A stretch of 64,000 bases of DNA from Telopea speciosissima (Eukaryota; Streptophyta; Magnoliopsida; Proteales; Proteaceae): contig NC_057924.1 in NCBI RefSeq assembly GCF_018873765.1, positions 3,286,001-3,350,000 on the forward strand, read 5' to 3'. Below are positions 1-14,049 of this stretch, in pieces. Position 1 is the stretch's first letter, and the number at the start of each line of letters is the position of its first letter. The notes under the pieces are model-generated. The model searched no databases, was not told the origin of the DNA, and saw only the letters and a list, made by a program, of their open reading frames with translations. The translations under genes and the position numbers were made by a program.

Positions 1-1550
1 TTGAATCCCTTTTTGAAATATTTATATTGGAGAAAAGTTCTATGGGTGAGTGTACCGCCCACACCCAGACACAGTGGGGGCCAAATGACCGCTCCACCCC
101 CTGTGAAAGGCAGAAATCCCACCCCCCCAAGATGCCTCTGTGCCCCCCTCATTGGTCCCCAAGAACATGCAGGGGCCACGCACCCCCACAGAGAACGGGC
201 TCCCATTTATATTTATCTCTTTGCGTTCCCAGAGCACAGGAACAAGAAGAAATTCCAAATGACAAAAGGATCGTAGTACCAACCATTTTCTTCTCCCAGA
301 ATGAGGCTGAATAGACCCCTCAGTCCAAAGAGATTGAGAAAATACCTATAAGGGAAAAGAGAAAAAAAAGGGGGGTGAATAACCAGAAATGCTTAAATAT
401 TAAATGTATTTTAAGGTCAACTCTAAAGTACTTCCAAGTGAAGTGAGTAAATTTCTTCTTGTTCATAAAATAGGAAATACCATGAACGACTGCTGACATA
501 GCTAACATCAACTGTGCTCAAGTCAATTCCATTTTGTAACATTGATCTGAACCTCTGCGTCAATGGAAATGGTATCTTTGCTGAAAGTGCAAATATTAAA
601 AAAGCAATCAGACCTTTACCATAAAATCCATATGCATAGTTGGTCTACTAGAAAATATTTGTTAACGAGGAAAACTCCAGGTATTAGTCAAATAAAAAAG
701 AGGTACCAGGAATTCACAGGCATAGTCATTGGAATCCAACATTATCAAGAAAGTAAGGTCAAACTGCTTCTTATAAGTTGGAAAATAGCAGGTTAAGTTG
801 GAAAGGGACAGGCTACATGCCACCTCCGTATCATCAGGTCCATTACAACGATTAGCAGAAGATTGTCAATTCTAACCCCCAACCCCAATGAAGATCATGA
901 AACTTAGTTTTGTTGGGAAAACCATGGCCATCTACTCAGTAGAGAATTGGTTGTGTCATCTGTGTTACACTGGTCCAGCTGGTGAATTTAAAGGGGAATC
1001 ATCTGCCCTCCTAATTGGCTTAGGATTGGAAAATCACTTGGATTTGATCAACACTTAGCTGAGCGTGACTCTGCAACTGTTTCTGAATGGGCTGTAATGG
1101 CCTTGCGAGAATATTTCATCTGATCTGGGAAGCGCATGCATTAGCAGATATTAACAACTTGTTCCAACATATGCCTAGAAAGACAATCCAATAGCAGATT
1201 AGTCAGTCAAAGACAAGAGCTATCAGGACTTAATTTTCCAAGGGGTGAGTCTTCCTCTGCAGTTCTTTGTCTGATATTAACCTCAGTTACCTTATTGGCT
1301 TTCGTAATGGTTCCTCAAACACTACATATTCTCCCCATCTAATTTCTAACATAACTCTACCCTTGTTAGTGGTGCTTGTTTTGTTTCATTGTTGTTCTTT
1401 GTTTCTTTCTTTTCCTTGATTTCTTTTTAGATGGGGGTGGCATGGTGGAAAGGGGTCACCCCTGGGGGGGGGGTGGGGAGTGGGGAGTGGGGGGGAAAGA
1501 GAGATATCAATATATCCAAATGGAAAGGCTAAAGCAAGGTAGAAACTAAC
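1..1550. other. EMC3 intron 4 (partial), no gene
   Basis: No exon was found here after reading the minus strand for the conserved continuation of EMC3. Positions 40-200 are C-rich and resemble the short non-autonomous repeat seen elsewhere in the window, for example near 11339. A G-rich tract at about 1462-1496 has several runs of four or more G and could form a quadruplex. Confidence 0.5.
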
Positions 1551-4500
1551 CTGCTACAAAACCAGAGAAAAAGAAGTTGACCCATGCAAAAGTAAGAGTC
1601 TGAACAATGAACAGAATAGCACATGATTGTCAGTGGTTACATCTGAGAATTTCTGCACGGTGGTGTTAGATTACACAATTTTGATACCTGGGGTATGATC
1701 ATTGAGAGATTCTTCTTCATCATATCCATGGCCATATTAGGATCAGAGAACATTTGTGCCTGGGCATTTGGAGCCTGCCCCTTGGGGACATAAAGCAACC
1801 CATTCTCCTGTCACAGCATAACATAATTTTCAGGGGACCATGATGAAGCAATACAACATAATGGATCAATGCAATTGTAAAGGGTAATATAAAAACTGAT
1901 TCCAACAAATGGGCTTTATCCAGCAAACTCTGAAGTTTCAACTTTCAACTGAAATGCCATCTTCTCGAGCTTGTTACCATTGAGAAACAACAAACTGTGG
2001 TAGCCAGGCTACATAAACAAAAGCTCCATTCAAGATGGAATTGTTTGTTCTAAATCACAGATGTGCATGTTGAACACATCTGGACATGTAAAAGAATAAG
2101 TCATTTCCAACTAGTTTATCCAGCAGCAACTCTGCATGTATCATGCATCTAATGAGTACCACATATGGGATCCTCTCTAGCCTTACCTTCACCCATCCAT
2201 CAATCAAACTGTTAGATAACCATTTCAATGAACCACACCAAAAGAGGGCTTTGATTGAACTAGAGTTCAAACAGACAAAATCAGGAAATGTAAGCGGTTC
2301 ACACAAAGTTATCACTTCACTAAAAGCACAAACATGCTCTGCCTAAATAATAATCTTAGCATGAAATCCAAACTTGTTGACTTTGAACTAAAGGATAGAT
2401 GAAAGCCAGTGGAAGTCCACATGATATTCATACAACTGGTATAGGATTTTATTTGACACACAAATAAGCTAAAGCAGATTGATACCAAAAATTTCCTGTC
2501 CGCATTTTCTCTGACCAGAAGAATTCTAACTCATTAGCTTCAAAAATATGGTTATCAACAAAGTTCCAAATCTCGCCGAAATTTCCAAAATTTCGGCCAG
2601 GCCGGAACGAGATATTATGTAGAAATTGAAGAAAAAAAAATGCAGTGAAATTTCTGAAATTTCGGTCATCTCGTTTCGGAAATTTCAGTCTAAAAAATGC
2701 ACCGTTCCGTCGAAATTTCAGTTATTTTGGTCATTTCGTTTCGGTATTTCAATCATTTCAGCATTTTACACCCAGAAATGGCCAAGCAAAACTCACAGAA
2801 AAAATACAATATTTCAGCAAAATTTTGGTATCTCGGAAATTTCAGCCTGGACGAAATGGCCTCCCGCAACGAGATTTAATACTATGGTTATGAGAGAAAT
2901 CCCTATTACAAGATAGTTACACCCACCTGGTACACAAAAACTCGCCGAAATTTTGCTCATTTCTATCATGTTCATATTGATTTTGTTTGATTCCTATCCA
3001 CGTGTATGAGTTTTTTATGTAACAGATTCTGCTTGTCATATGGATTGATCGCCCCGCACTTTCACTTAGTCATTAACCAGTGTTTTATTGACACGTGGTG
3101 ACTTGTGATTGATGGCCAAGGTTGTTGGTGGGTCGCTGATCGCCTATAAATAGGACATGTGACCTCATTTTCAGACAGCAACATGAAGCAGGAGTGCTGT
3201 TTCGGCAAAATATTGGTCGTTTCACTCATTTTGGCCGTTTGCTCCCTGAAACAGTCTGACAAAAAAAAAACATTGTTTCGACAATTTCGCAATTTGGTGC
3301 ATTTCTCTAATTTCAGCCTGACTGAAATGGCCTACCGAAACGAGTTTTAAAACTATGGCAATATGGCCTAGCATAAGGAGACTTGAGATTAATCTATTTG
3401 TGCAACCAGCTGTTTTAGGATGTATGCCTATAGGCTTAAATCAACTAACTCAACAACAGAAAAACCTAATATAATCTCAATGCTAAAGATTGTAATGATA
3501 ATTCTGAATAATCATACATAAATAAAGACCTTAAACAAAACCGAACAACTCTCCATACTCATCTACTCAGCCATTTGACAACCTAGGAATTCATTGGAAT
3601 AAAAGAAAAGATGATGAAGTCAACTCATATTACAGCCCAATGAGATGCATGAATCAACAAAAGCCTTTAACACCTTCCATCATTCACCATATGATGTTAT
3701 ATGTTAGCCATATCAGCATCTATAATCAGCTCACATATGCTTATCTCAAGCTAGAAATAAAGACTCAGGATCAAGGATTACAGCTCTACTTCAGTGAAAT
3801 AGACCTCACCAGTCAGACCCAAATATGTATGTGGCTAATATAGATCCCTCCAAATCCCTGACGGCCCTTTATTGCTGAGAGAACACTTATCCAAGTTGGG
3901 TTTTGCTACATCCACTCAGAGGGGGAGGGGGACGTACCAAAAAAAACCTGATGCCCTGGGGGATGAGAATATATAAGCATGAGCGACCCCCTTTTAAAAT
4001 CTCTAATGCAAGAGTCTATTGGGTTTCAGGTTGAAATTCTGCCCACATCTTGCTCCAAAGAGCTAAATTAGTCCGTCCTTATGAAACAAAATGCTGTGAA
4101 CAATGTGTTCACAATAAAAACTTCCCTCTTAGTATCCAAGTAACACCTTACCGACTCCACAACATCCGCTCAGAATACCAATCCATATGAAACATACCCG
4201 GGAACTGCATCATTGTAATCAGAATAAATGGGCAGTATAGAATTCAGACAAGTGTTCAGTTCTAAACTTTAACTTCTGTTATTTCCTTTCATAGAAAATG
4301 GCTCCCAGGCAGCAAAACGAGTAATAAATTCATCTAAATATAGTTAAGCTAGAGGGGAAAACACTATAATGAAGAAATCAAGCATAGATTGAATTCGTAT
4401 TGCAACCTACATAACGTAGGAGCTGGTCGGGGCCAACTGACTAAATATACTTCAATTCTCTGGGAAATTATTGAAGTACTCGATAAACAATAATAAAGAA

Positions 4501-4964
4501 TTGTGACAATAAAAAAAAACCAGTTTGGGACACTGAGTAGCTCCATTAGAATCCATCCATATGGAGAAGAACGACCAAAGAATAAATTTTCGGGGAAAAA
4601 AGTTGATACCTCATTGCTGAAATACGCTTTTCGAGAACGGAAGGACTTCAAGGGAATTAAATTCGCACCCGCCCGTAAGTTCCTAGCCCTAATAACGACC
4701 TGTCTGAAACCATAAACAAACACAATAAGTAAAATTAGTATATTACAGAAAAGAGAAGTTGAAAGAATCAGGAATGAGCAATTTATAATTAGTTTCCTCT
4801 TAGAGTAGTAACCCTTCTTTGACGATCTTGGCGTCGGGCATCTGAGAAGATCGCATCAGCTTCGAGACAAAGTAGCGAAGGATTCCAATCAGAACCATGA
4901 CCACGGAGAGAGGGATTAGAACCCAATCTCTGATTGCAGTGTCCAAAACCAGATCTTCAGCCAT
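1551..4964 (-). CDS. EMC3: EMC3, ER membrane protein complex subunit 3 (3'-partial, four exons)
   Basis: Family knowledge: EMC3 is an Oxa1/YidC-superfamily subunit of the ER membrane complex, which inserts transmembrane segments. Seen: coding exons on the minus strand at 4813-4964, 4610-4703, 1688-1807 and 1551-1599, all with GT donors and AG acceptors and matching phases (152+94+120+49 nt; exons 1 and 2 together give 82 whole codons). Exon 1 begins MAEDLVLDTAIRDW and has a hydrophobic segment at about residues 14-33. Exon 2 carries QVVIRARNLRAG, exon 3 carries MFSDPNMAMDMMKKNLSM, and exon 4 carries TFAWVNFFFSGF, the start of the next membrane region. Residues run to about 138 of the roughly 245 expected. 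I found no later exon between 1 and 1550, so the rest probably lies left of the window. The 2.8-kb second intron contains repeats. The ATG was chosen because it starts the conserved N-terminus. Confidence 0.93.
2556..2882. repeat. GAAATTTC-rich dispersed repeat, copy A
   Basis: Inside EMC3 intron 2. The sequence is built from variants of the words GAAATTTC and TTTCGG. It starts with AAATCTCGCCGAAATTT and ends with GGCCTCCCGCAACGAGATTT, so AAATCTCG occurs at both ends in inverted orientation. A 9-bp direct repeat TATGGTTAT lies at 2547-2555 and 2883-2891, but copy B shares the ACTATGG sequence on the right, so this may be part of the element rather than a target-site duplication. The class is not assigned. 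Confidence 0.5.
3165..3357. repeat. GAAATTTC-rich dispersed repeat, copy B
   Basis: A second, diverged copy in EMC3 intron 2. It shares the right-end sequence with copy A (TTTCAGCCTGAC, GAAATGGCCT, then CGAGTTTTAAAACTATGG). The left limit is uncertain because the GAAATTTC words begin already near 2940. Confidence 0.45.
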
Positions 4965-6225
4965 CGAAGCAGATCCTCAAGCTCCAGAAACGATCCTCTG
5001 CGATAGCTTTTTTTACTTCTCAGAGAAGAGGTAACTCTGATTCACAGGGGCTCCATGGCATAAAGTTGATTTTGTTTGTCAAACTCTCTTCTCGTTTCAG
5101 ATGCCCCTACACATCCTCGTATTTCCATCTCTTCTCGTGTCAGATGCCCCTAGACTTCCTCGTATTTCCATCAACACCCTTCAGGTCAACCATTCCATTT
5201 TATGGGTCTGGTTCCTTTGCGACCTTGGAACCGGGAACCCAACCCAGCCCAAATGGCAGAACCCGACCTCGACCTTGACCTCGGACTTGTGTAGTTTGGG
5301 TAAGGATGTCAATCGTCCGGTTAGGTTCATTTTGGTAGGGTTGAATCAGTTTTGGTCTAATACCGCCAATTTTTCATCCAAACGCATTGTGCACGAAACC
5401 TTTTGCCATATTTTTTAAGGAAAATGTTTCTTGTGGGGGAGCGTGGCTTTTATGCACGTAGGGCCAATGTTACAATGTGGGTTTTCAGTGGTGTCTTAGT
5501 CTTTGTTAGGGATATCAATTGGTCGGTTCAGGCCGATTTCAAATTGGTTTGAATTAGTTTTGGTGGTTTCATTTTGGGAATGGTGAAACCAAAACCAAAT
5601 CAATAAGGAAAGTTCAGTTTCCTCTTAGTTTGGTTTTGGGTTTATATCGGTTTGTTATCGGATCGGTTTTGATTTTGGCCGGGTTTGGGTTCGGTTTATC
5701 ATACACATTTATATAAAACTCTAGAAACCATATAATTTTTAATGGGTTTCGAAGTATTATTTGTTTCTTATTGGGGTAGATTGGTTTGGTTTTAGTTTTG
5801 ACCAATTTCGAGTTCTTTTGGTTTTGGTTTGGTTCGGATTGGTTTACCCATTTCGGTCCCAACTTTGACACCCCTAGGCATTGTAAAGAACTTTAGGCTG
5901 GGCCGGGCTAGTGCTAAGTTCTGTGACTCATGACAGGCACCCAAAATTTAGGGCCAAGTTCGGTCCTAGCCCATTATAAGTCAAGTAGGGGTTTGACATT
6001 AACCTAGCATTGGCACGGCCCAACCCAAGCCCGAACTAGATATAGGGCTATTTCAGATATACAAATGAGTGAACCTGGGCCCAGCCTGAGGCCTAAAATA
6101 TTCTAGTGAGCTAGGCTAAGGCCAGTTGTTTACTCACCCGAACCAAACCCAGCATATATGTGTAGACCGGGCTGGGCCTATCTTAGCCCAGTAAGCTTAC
6201 GTAACTACATCCCTACTTAAGCTTC

Positions 6226-6510
6226 GGCTCCGTTTGGTTGCAAGAGGAATTAAAGGAAAGGAAAGGAAAAATTTTCAAACCTAAAAAAGAAACTTTTGTA
6301 ATCATTACCCCATGTGATTGTATAAACTACTTAAATTTCTTACCATATAAGAAATATCTAGCAAAGATACATTTTACATGTAATATTTATTTTACATTTT
6401 AAACCAAAGGGAAATGGATGCAAAGTAAAGTGAAATTTAATAACTAAATATGGAATGATTTGGAGTTAGATATATTGTCCTTTAATTCCCCTTGCAACCA
6501 AACGGAGCCA
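6226..6510. mobile_element. MITE-like element with ~30-bp terminal inverted repeats
   Basis: The left end reads GGCTCCGTTTGGTTGCAAG and the right end reads CTTGCAACCAAACGGAGCC, an almost perfect inverted repeat that extends into GAATTAAAGG. It encloses about 230 bp of AT-rich, non-coding sequence. No convincing target-site duplication is visible, so superfamily assignment (hAT-like would be the first guess) is inference. Confidence 0.75.
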
Positions 6511-7406
6511 TAGGGGTGTCAAAACTTGAGCCAACACAGTTGGACTGATCGGAACCAAACTATATTGGGTGGTTTCAGATTAGGTTTTGAAGACCGGTGA
6601 AAATCGAACTGACTGAATGACCTGACTGAAATGGAAATCGAAACCGAACAGAACCTGGAACCAAACCTTAAATAATCGGGAAGCAACTGAAAAAAGTGAA
6701 ACACCACTATCGACCAATAATAACCCGATAAGAAGAATACGATAAAACCGCCTTTCATGGGCATAGTGCTGTACTTTTGTGCGTTTGTATGTCTAGGTTC
6801 AGGAGCCAGACGGACCATTCGACCAGGTAGCGTTCTTTTCTCCAATAGTATAATATTAAACAAATGAGTATGGATTCTGGACCGTTTTTTGGATTGTTGG
6901 GCTTGGGCACTTGGGCCTATGATGAATCATGGGCCTTCTGCTTTGCTTTTTGACTTGTGATTTTGTGAGGGTAAGCTGCTAGGTTGGCGCATCAAGGCCC
7001 ATGTTATTGCTTGCTGCACTAGCTTCATGTCTAATCATGTGCTTTCACGTGTTTTGAGGGGTAATAAAGGTACCCTGTGGCATGTGACCCTTTTGGTCAT
7101 TGTCACACTCCCGTACAATATTGATAATGTTGAAACTACCCTCCATTGGCTATCCAATGGATGAAGGAAAACTCCGTCGTATTTATATATGTTATTATGC
7201 CCTACTGCACAAACTAATTGGACCTGAATGGGAGCATTGGTTACAACAAGATTATGATGTTACTTTTTGTAGTTTTAATATAACACACTTTCTTCTCAGG
7301 AATGGTAATATAACTCCTGTTATATAAAAAACTGCATTAAATACTACATTAAATAATGGGAGAAAGAACGTTAATCGGTGTTGTGTCTCGGCATGTATTT
7401 ACTTCT

Positions 7407-7498
7407 AGACAGCCCAACACGAAAAGATTGGGGCTATTCCCTGAAAAAGACGGAAAAGACCAATGGTAGCACCAGTCTTTTCATGTTGGGCTGTGTCT
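7407..7498. repeat. Inverted repeat (hairpin)
   Basis: Arms AGACAGCCCAACACGAAAAG and CTTTTCATGTTGGGCTGTGT are near-perfect inverted copies separated by about 45 bp. The symmetry continues weakly outward. It is probably a small foldback element. Confidence 0.5.
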
Positions 7499-10400
7499 GG
7501 GCGTGTACCGGTTCGTTCCTTTTCCTTTAAATAATTTTCAAGTTTTTAAAAATCCTTTTTAACCCCTGTACTAAATATATTCTTAGGAAAAAGAAAATGA
7601 GCAACTAAAGGAAAGTTACAACTTCTTAATTCACTAGTTACCATTTTGGTGATAACAAGTTATTCCCTAATGTTTTCCTTTTTAAGCATAAATAAGTAAA
7701 TGATTCGTCACCCTCCTCCTTACTGGTGCAAAATTGCACTTTGATGTCTTATGAAACCCTTTTTCTAAAAAAAAATTGATTAAAACCAACAAATCAACTC
7801 TGAAAACTAACATCGCTTGCTAATCGACTATTCTAAGGGTGTCAAATGGTTGGCCCAATCTGGTTTTATTTAGTGTTTTCATTTTTTTACATATACTAGG
7901 TTACACCACACCGGATCAATAAGATGTTTGGTCTGAAAAACCAAACCAAAATCAATAACTATTGGTCCATTATCAATTTTGTTTAATGGTCTCTTATCAG
8001 CCTTGATCTTTTATTTTCATATATAAAATAAAGGCAAAGATTGGGCACACCACCCGCTCCGGGCATGCAATGGCCTTGACCAATGCTTGGGATGGGATGG
8101 GAGGAGTAGGGCCATCCTTTCAATGGGGTGGGAGAGAGACAGACAAAGTCGTGTGCTTAACCTTTTCCCATAAAAAAAAAACCATGTAAACAAAATGAAG
8201 CATTAGAGAACGCTAACCGGGTCTCTAGGGCTTACACATGCATGGTGACCAATGAGAAAATGCACTGAGACATCATGTGGGACAGGATTTCTGCATTTCC
8301 ATGAAAGCGGGTGGTCATTTCGCATGGGCCAGCTATGTCTGAGCATTAAGAATTCAAAGTACACCCATCCCCAACGTTCCTGTCCATTGTATTCCTTCAA
8401 TTACATCATCGCTGAAGAAAGCACAAGAGAAGAGAAATTATAAATAAAAATAAAAAAAAGGAAGAAGAACGTCACTTTCCTTTGAAGCTGTGAATGGTTC
8501 TCAACTTGGTCCCGGCCGATCTTTACGCGGCATATGTGGTGAGTGCGCTCCAAGTCTCCAACTACATGTGTGAACAGTGCAAACCGCTATAAGAAAAAGT
8601 ATAAATACAAAATTTGTAGGCCCCAACGGATGAGGTTTTGTGGGCCCCTTACACCTACCCCACACAAGGTCATACGGCCCACACCTACTAAACAAATTGG
8701 AATCAAACAGATATGGACACACCAAACGCGCTAATTATTTTATTGAAAAAAATATATAATTGTAACCACTATGGTTATAATTAGATTTTGTAACCATGAA
8801 TTCAATCAATCACATGCATTTAAATAAATAAATAAAAAAAAATCAAAATCAATTGTGACTGATCCTAATTCTAAATATTTCTGAGCAACCGATTCTAATA
8901 TTTTTTGGACCAATTCTAATCTGATTCGGATCATAATGGACTGATTTGTCCTCCAATTCCAAGTTTAAAATCCTTGGTCACATGGAACTAGGGTTGTAGG
9001 TATCAATGGTAGTGGCCAGAGGCCATTCAGGCATCATTGATATTGACATTGATATTGATATGCTATGGATCAGACCGTTTCAGCAAGTATCGGGCTCATA
9101 TCAGATGTAAATGAAAATACAAGCCAATTTTTAACCGAAAATTCCAATATGTATTGATATCAGATTAGTAGGTATATATCAATCCATATAGCTAATGTTA
9201 TACCGACACCTTGATCTATGCATTGAAGGATGATATGGTAAATTGAGTCGTTCAATATTTAGGGAATAGTCTATCTTGGTCACGTATTAAATTTCAATTA
9301 AAATCTTCAATCACTTACCTTTTTTTCTCTCCTATGTATAGCGTCAGGTTTCCCTCCAGTGCTTGGCTCTTTCCAATGGCTGGGCTAGCATTATTTACAT
9401 TGGGATGTGTGCTTGTGTGCGGATCATGTCAGCCTAGTCGTTGGATGCTCACATGGCACTCCCCTGGACTCGAAGCTCATTGGAGAGGAGCTCGATCCCC
9501 TATGTATATGGCATTGTAGTCCCATGTATCTTCCTGTAGTCTTGAATTCTATTTTGCCACACGGAGTTAGCCTCGATCGATTTTGATCCAGATTGGTCGA
9601 TCCGGACCCGATCGCGATTCTTGCTCGCTTCCTGGCTCCTCCTGTCTCCCAAGGTACAAACCCACCATGTGCCACCAAATAGATTGTAGTTCCTGCATTT
9701 CTGACTTTGCATGCATGCATTTATACAAATCTTACTTAAGTACTTAACCGCAATTATATTTAATATTAAATCGGTATTTTATATTAATCAACAATGTTTA
9801 GTTATTTATAGAGGCGAGGTGAGGGATCCTACCCCATTTTAAATTATTAAAAGGGAAAAATAAACACATTAAAAATAATCTTACTCTAATAAATTATTTT
9901 TATTTTTATTATTAATAACCATTTTGATATACTATGATCTTAAAATCTTTCTTTTAGGTGAATAAGTAGACAATGTCCTTGGAATTTTCTCTCGTTTGAC
10001 CTGTTCCTCGTGTTCTACACATCTTTTTCTTTTTTCTTGACATTTTTTTTAAAAAAGTTCTTCTAATTCTGATTAAAATAAAATGAATGACAAATTTTGA
10101 AGAAGAAGAAGGAAATTTTTTTCTAAGGTGATCTAAATTCAATTAAAGTGAAAGGGACATACTTTAATTCCTTAAATCCATTGGATCTATTGGACTCCAC
10201 CGCACATAAATAATGGTTTTTCTTTACTAAAAAAAAAAATTAATGGTTTTTAGTAAAAAATTCTTTCACCTGTGGTGGAGGAAAAATCCCTTCACCACGA
10301 GTGATGTGACCATATCAGAAATTCCCATGGCGTATTGTTTGAAGTATAATCTACCTCTCCAGTTGGGCATCCAACGATATCGATACCCATGCTGAAGGAA

Positions 10401-10990
10401 TTCTATGTTCACCTTAGGTGAGGGGAAACTCAGTCCAATATACTTCTAACTCAAACTTTACCTAGACAATTCTCATATATGCGTTCATTTCTTCACTAGA
10501 TACGGGTTGAAAGATAAAAAAACAAGTTATTAGGTTTAATTATGCTTATGATCCATCCCCCTCTCCCATAAAATAAATAAATAAATAAATAAATAAATAA
10601 AACTCCATTGGTTGTTCAAGAGGATTAGGAAAAAGGTTCTCTGAACCGACTGTGAAGGATATACTAATACTCTCTATTTCTCTCCTCACATGAAATAATC
10701 GCTCTACCCCTATGTATGAAACCGTTTCACCATTCTGCATTGATACGATCCCTATGCCATTTGCTAGTGAAGTAGTGAACCCTCACTCAAAGGATTATTT
10801 GTTACTATTTAATAATAGTGAATATATAATTCCTCTCTTATTACAGAAATAAAAAGAATATATAATTCCTCTCCTCCCCCAATGTTTTTTCTCTTCACAA
10901 GTTGGTTTGAATGGAATTGATTATAATTTAATGGGCCTAAGAAAAAGAAAACCTAAAAAGGTTTTTTTTTTTTTCTCCTTCACAAAAGAG

Positions 10991-11190
10991 TAATGAAAAT
11001 CAGAAGTTTTGAGAGGAGTTGAAAAGAAAAAAGAAAAATAAACTTGTTCTTTCCATCTACCATCTTTTTGATTCACACCCAACATCTGATTAATGAAAAT
11101 CAGAAGTTTTGAGAGGAGTTGAAAAGAAAAAAGAAAAATAAACTTGTTCTTTCCATCTACCATCTTTTTGATTCACACCCAACATCTGAT
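10991..11190. repeat. Two-copy 100-bp tandem duplication
   Basis: Positions 10991-11090 and 11091-11190 read identically by eye, starting TAATGAAAATCAG and ending AACATCTGAT. The unit contains no gene. The lack of visible differences suggests a recent duplication or an assembly artefact. Confidence 0.85.
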
Positions 11191-11338
11191 TACAAAGTAA
11201 CTCTTTTTATAAAAGTCTCCTCACGAGGATTGAGTGGAGATCCTCATGGGGACAATAACATATTTGATATTACATATGAGTACTCGTAAAGTATGTGCCT
11301 TAAAAAAAAATTAAAATCTATTTAAATAAGAATATTAA

Positions 11339-11504
11339 GGGAAAATGTTCTCTGAACTAGGGGCATAGGATGTGCCCAAACACGTGGAAGTGGGCAAAAT
11401 GATCGCCCTATCTCCCATGAATGACTGAAATGACCGCCTCATCTTACTCCATGTGTTTGAGTGCAATCAACACCCCGTCCTCATCCGTGCAGAGAACATT
11501 GCCC
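11339..11504. mobile_element. Small MITE-like element
   Basis: The ends GGGAAAATGTTCTCTG and CAGAGAACATTGCCCC are inverted copies of one another with two mismatches. About 166 bp in total, non-coding. No target-site duplication was recognised. Confidence 0.5.
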
Positions 11505-11784
11505 CACATACTAAATATGAAATTAGAACACTCAGCTGATTATAAGCTCGAAATTTAGATTCACTTAGCATGTGAAATGACTTTGACATTACCATCTGAT
11601 CATGATTATCTTTTCCTTCTATAAATTTTCTTTCCGATGTCCCCACCTAATAAAAGAACAAAGTTCCAATCACATATGTTGACCTCTTCTTTGTCTTTCC
11701 CTTTTAGTTTTAAAGGTCATGAACTTAGTTCAACAAGCTCGACAACTTTCTTTTTCATAACTAATAGAATTGTCATTTACCATA

Positions 11785-11818
<34 letters not shown>

Positions 11819-14049
11819 GAGTTGTCTATAGTAAGAACTTTTTCTAAGTACATACTAGGCTAGAAACCAACAAAATTGCCACGTGGAATGACACTTTTGT
11901 TAAGGTTTAACATAGATATAACATGTTGTAAGAGTCGGACAAAATAAGAAGGAAAACACGTAACTTCTGATCATGGTTTTAGTGCACGGTATCGGAACGG
12001 GTATCAGTAACACATAAAATCGATATAATATCGATATGGTATCGGCCTGCATTGGATAAAATTATCCCTAAATTTTTTTTAAAAATGAGTTTTTTAACTA
12101 TTTTATCCCTTATTCGTACTGTGCTACTGATATGGTATCGACATGATATTGATATCAGTGACTAGTAAAATCGATACGTATCACCCAGTATGGGAGATAC
12201 GATACGAATACTTAGAACCATGCTTCTGATTCCATATAAATATTGAGATTTCACACGAAAAGCATAAATATAGTCCCACATCGGATCAGAATGAGTAATG
12301 TGAGGGGTTTATATGTTTGGGTAATTTCTTCTTAACGACTAGTTTTTTTAGGTTAAGTTCTTACTTAGATACTAAATCCCTAACAAGTTGTATCATGGCC
12401 AATGCGTAGGTGACAAAGTTAAAACGGGAAAATTCGATGTGAACTCAAATGCTCCCGTGTAGAGGGGGGGAAAAATGTAAACCGTGCATAGTTTTACAAT
12501 TGCACACTCTAGTCATAGTGACCTTCCTTTTCCTTTTATTCTAAATTGGACATGCAATTCATACATACATCTTATATTTCACTTTCAGACTAAGCGTAGG
12601 AGGAAGGAGGAATTTACGCTATCAATCACATTCACTCGCAAGGTCAAGCGTTACAGATATGAGATTTGTCATTTGCCTCATGAGCTGTGGGCAGGTAATA
12701 TGGCCCTTGTTACGGAGGAATTGAAATCAAACATTAAGAAGGTTGAACTCCATATTGAAACTTTTCTAACAGTAGAGGGAATTGGAGAGGATTTTTTTTC
12801 TAACAAAACACAACTAGTCTAGATGGCGATAGCCTTACTTAACGGTGTCAATTGGTCGATTTTGATTTGATTTAATTTAATTCGATCCTGTCAATTCAAG
12901 ATCTTGTTTCGTTTTGCACAATTTAATTAATCGGGCTCATAAGTCAGGATTTGGGCACAATAATATTTGGTTGATAGGTTATCGATCCATATCGGAGTAA
13001 CGGTATGGATCACAAGTTAAAAATACGATTTTTAAAGAACAATAGGGGCAAAATGATTGACTCAACCGATACAGATCGATCCGGATCGATACGCCGTGTC
13101 CGATACCATGGTCTTTTTACTATATATTGAACGCGATGCCACGGTCCAAATTTATAAAACAAGGAGGCCCATTTCCGCCGTTACGTGACCAGTTTTTTTG
13201 CGCGTTCGCTGAGCTGGATATGCCAACACGTGTGCAACCCTCCAAAGGGTACTTTGTCACCATCTGCTTAGCTGTTCCCTTTTGATCTTTCCTCCAGAAA
13301 GATTTACCGTATGACCAATTTGTCCCCCTACAACTGCCAACAAAACCTCCTAAGTCGGCTAAGAAGCTTTGGGTTGTTCGTTGTTGGGCCAAGCTAGTTA
13401 AGCCATCAGTCGTGCTCGGCTCAAAGATAATTACGGTTTTTTTTTTTGATCGGACCATTTTACCCTGCTTAAAGGAGAAGCTGTTTTCGGACTCAAACTC
13501 GCAACCACTAGGTTGCAATGGAGCAACCTTACCATTGTGCCAAGGCCCGCCCTCAATATAAAACTAGGTATCTGTTTTTTGGATAAACGATCATCAACCT
13601 ATGCTATCGAGAAAAGTTTTATTACCAACAATTAAGGCTTTATTGGATTCAATGTAAAATGGAAACTTTTTAGCCGGTCCTTCTAAACACCACTATGCCT
13701 AGTGAAGTATAACGCTTCATTATTTGCCACTTGACATTAAATGGGGTTAGTCCATGTGATAGAAGACCCTACATACATATCAATGATCAAATAGTAGTCT
13801 AAAATAAGCAAGAAAAATTGCTTAAACTCAAATTCAAAGTTTTAGTAAAATTACCAAAAAATCATCAAATGGAGATTGATATAAAAACACAAGATGACAT
13901 CATGTTTGATCCTCTCTCACATGGACTAACCAAAATTATTTATACAATGTAACAAATAAAATGAAGTATCCACTTTATATATTTTTTGTTCACGTCCTTT
14001 AGCTAGTTATCATATTTAGGTAGGTTTAAGTAATAGAAAACGATCACTA

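Noticed and set aside
1720..2346. Open frames near 1720-1941 and 2055-2346 as independent genes
   Set aside because: The first overlaps EMC3 exon 3 in another frame; the second lies in EMC3 intron 2 without recognisable sequence.
12484..12822. 112-codon frame as a gene
   Set aside because: The first half is low-complexity; the second half looks protein-like but matches no family I know and has no clear exon partners.
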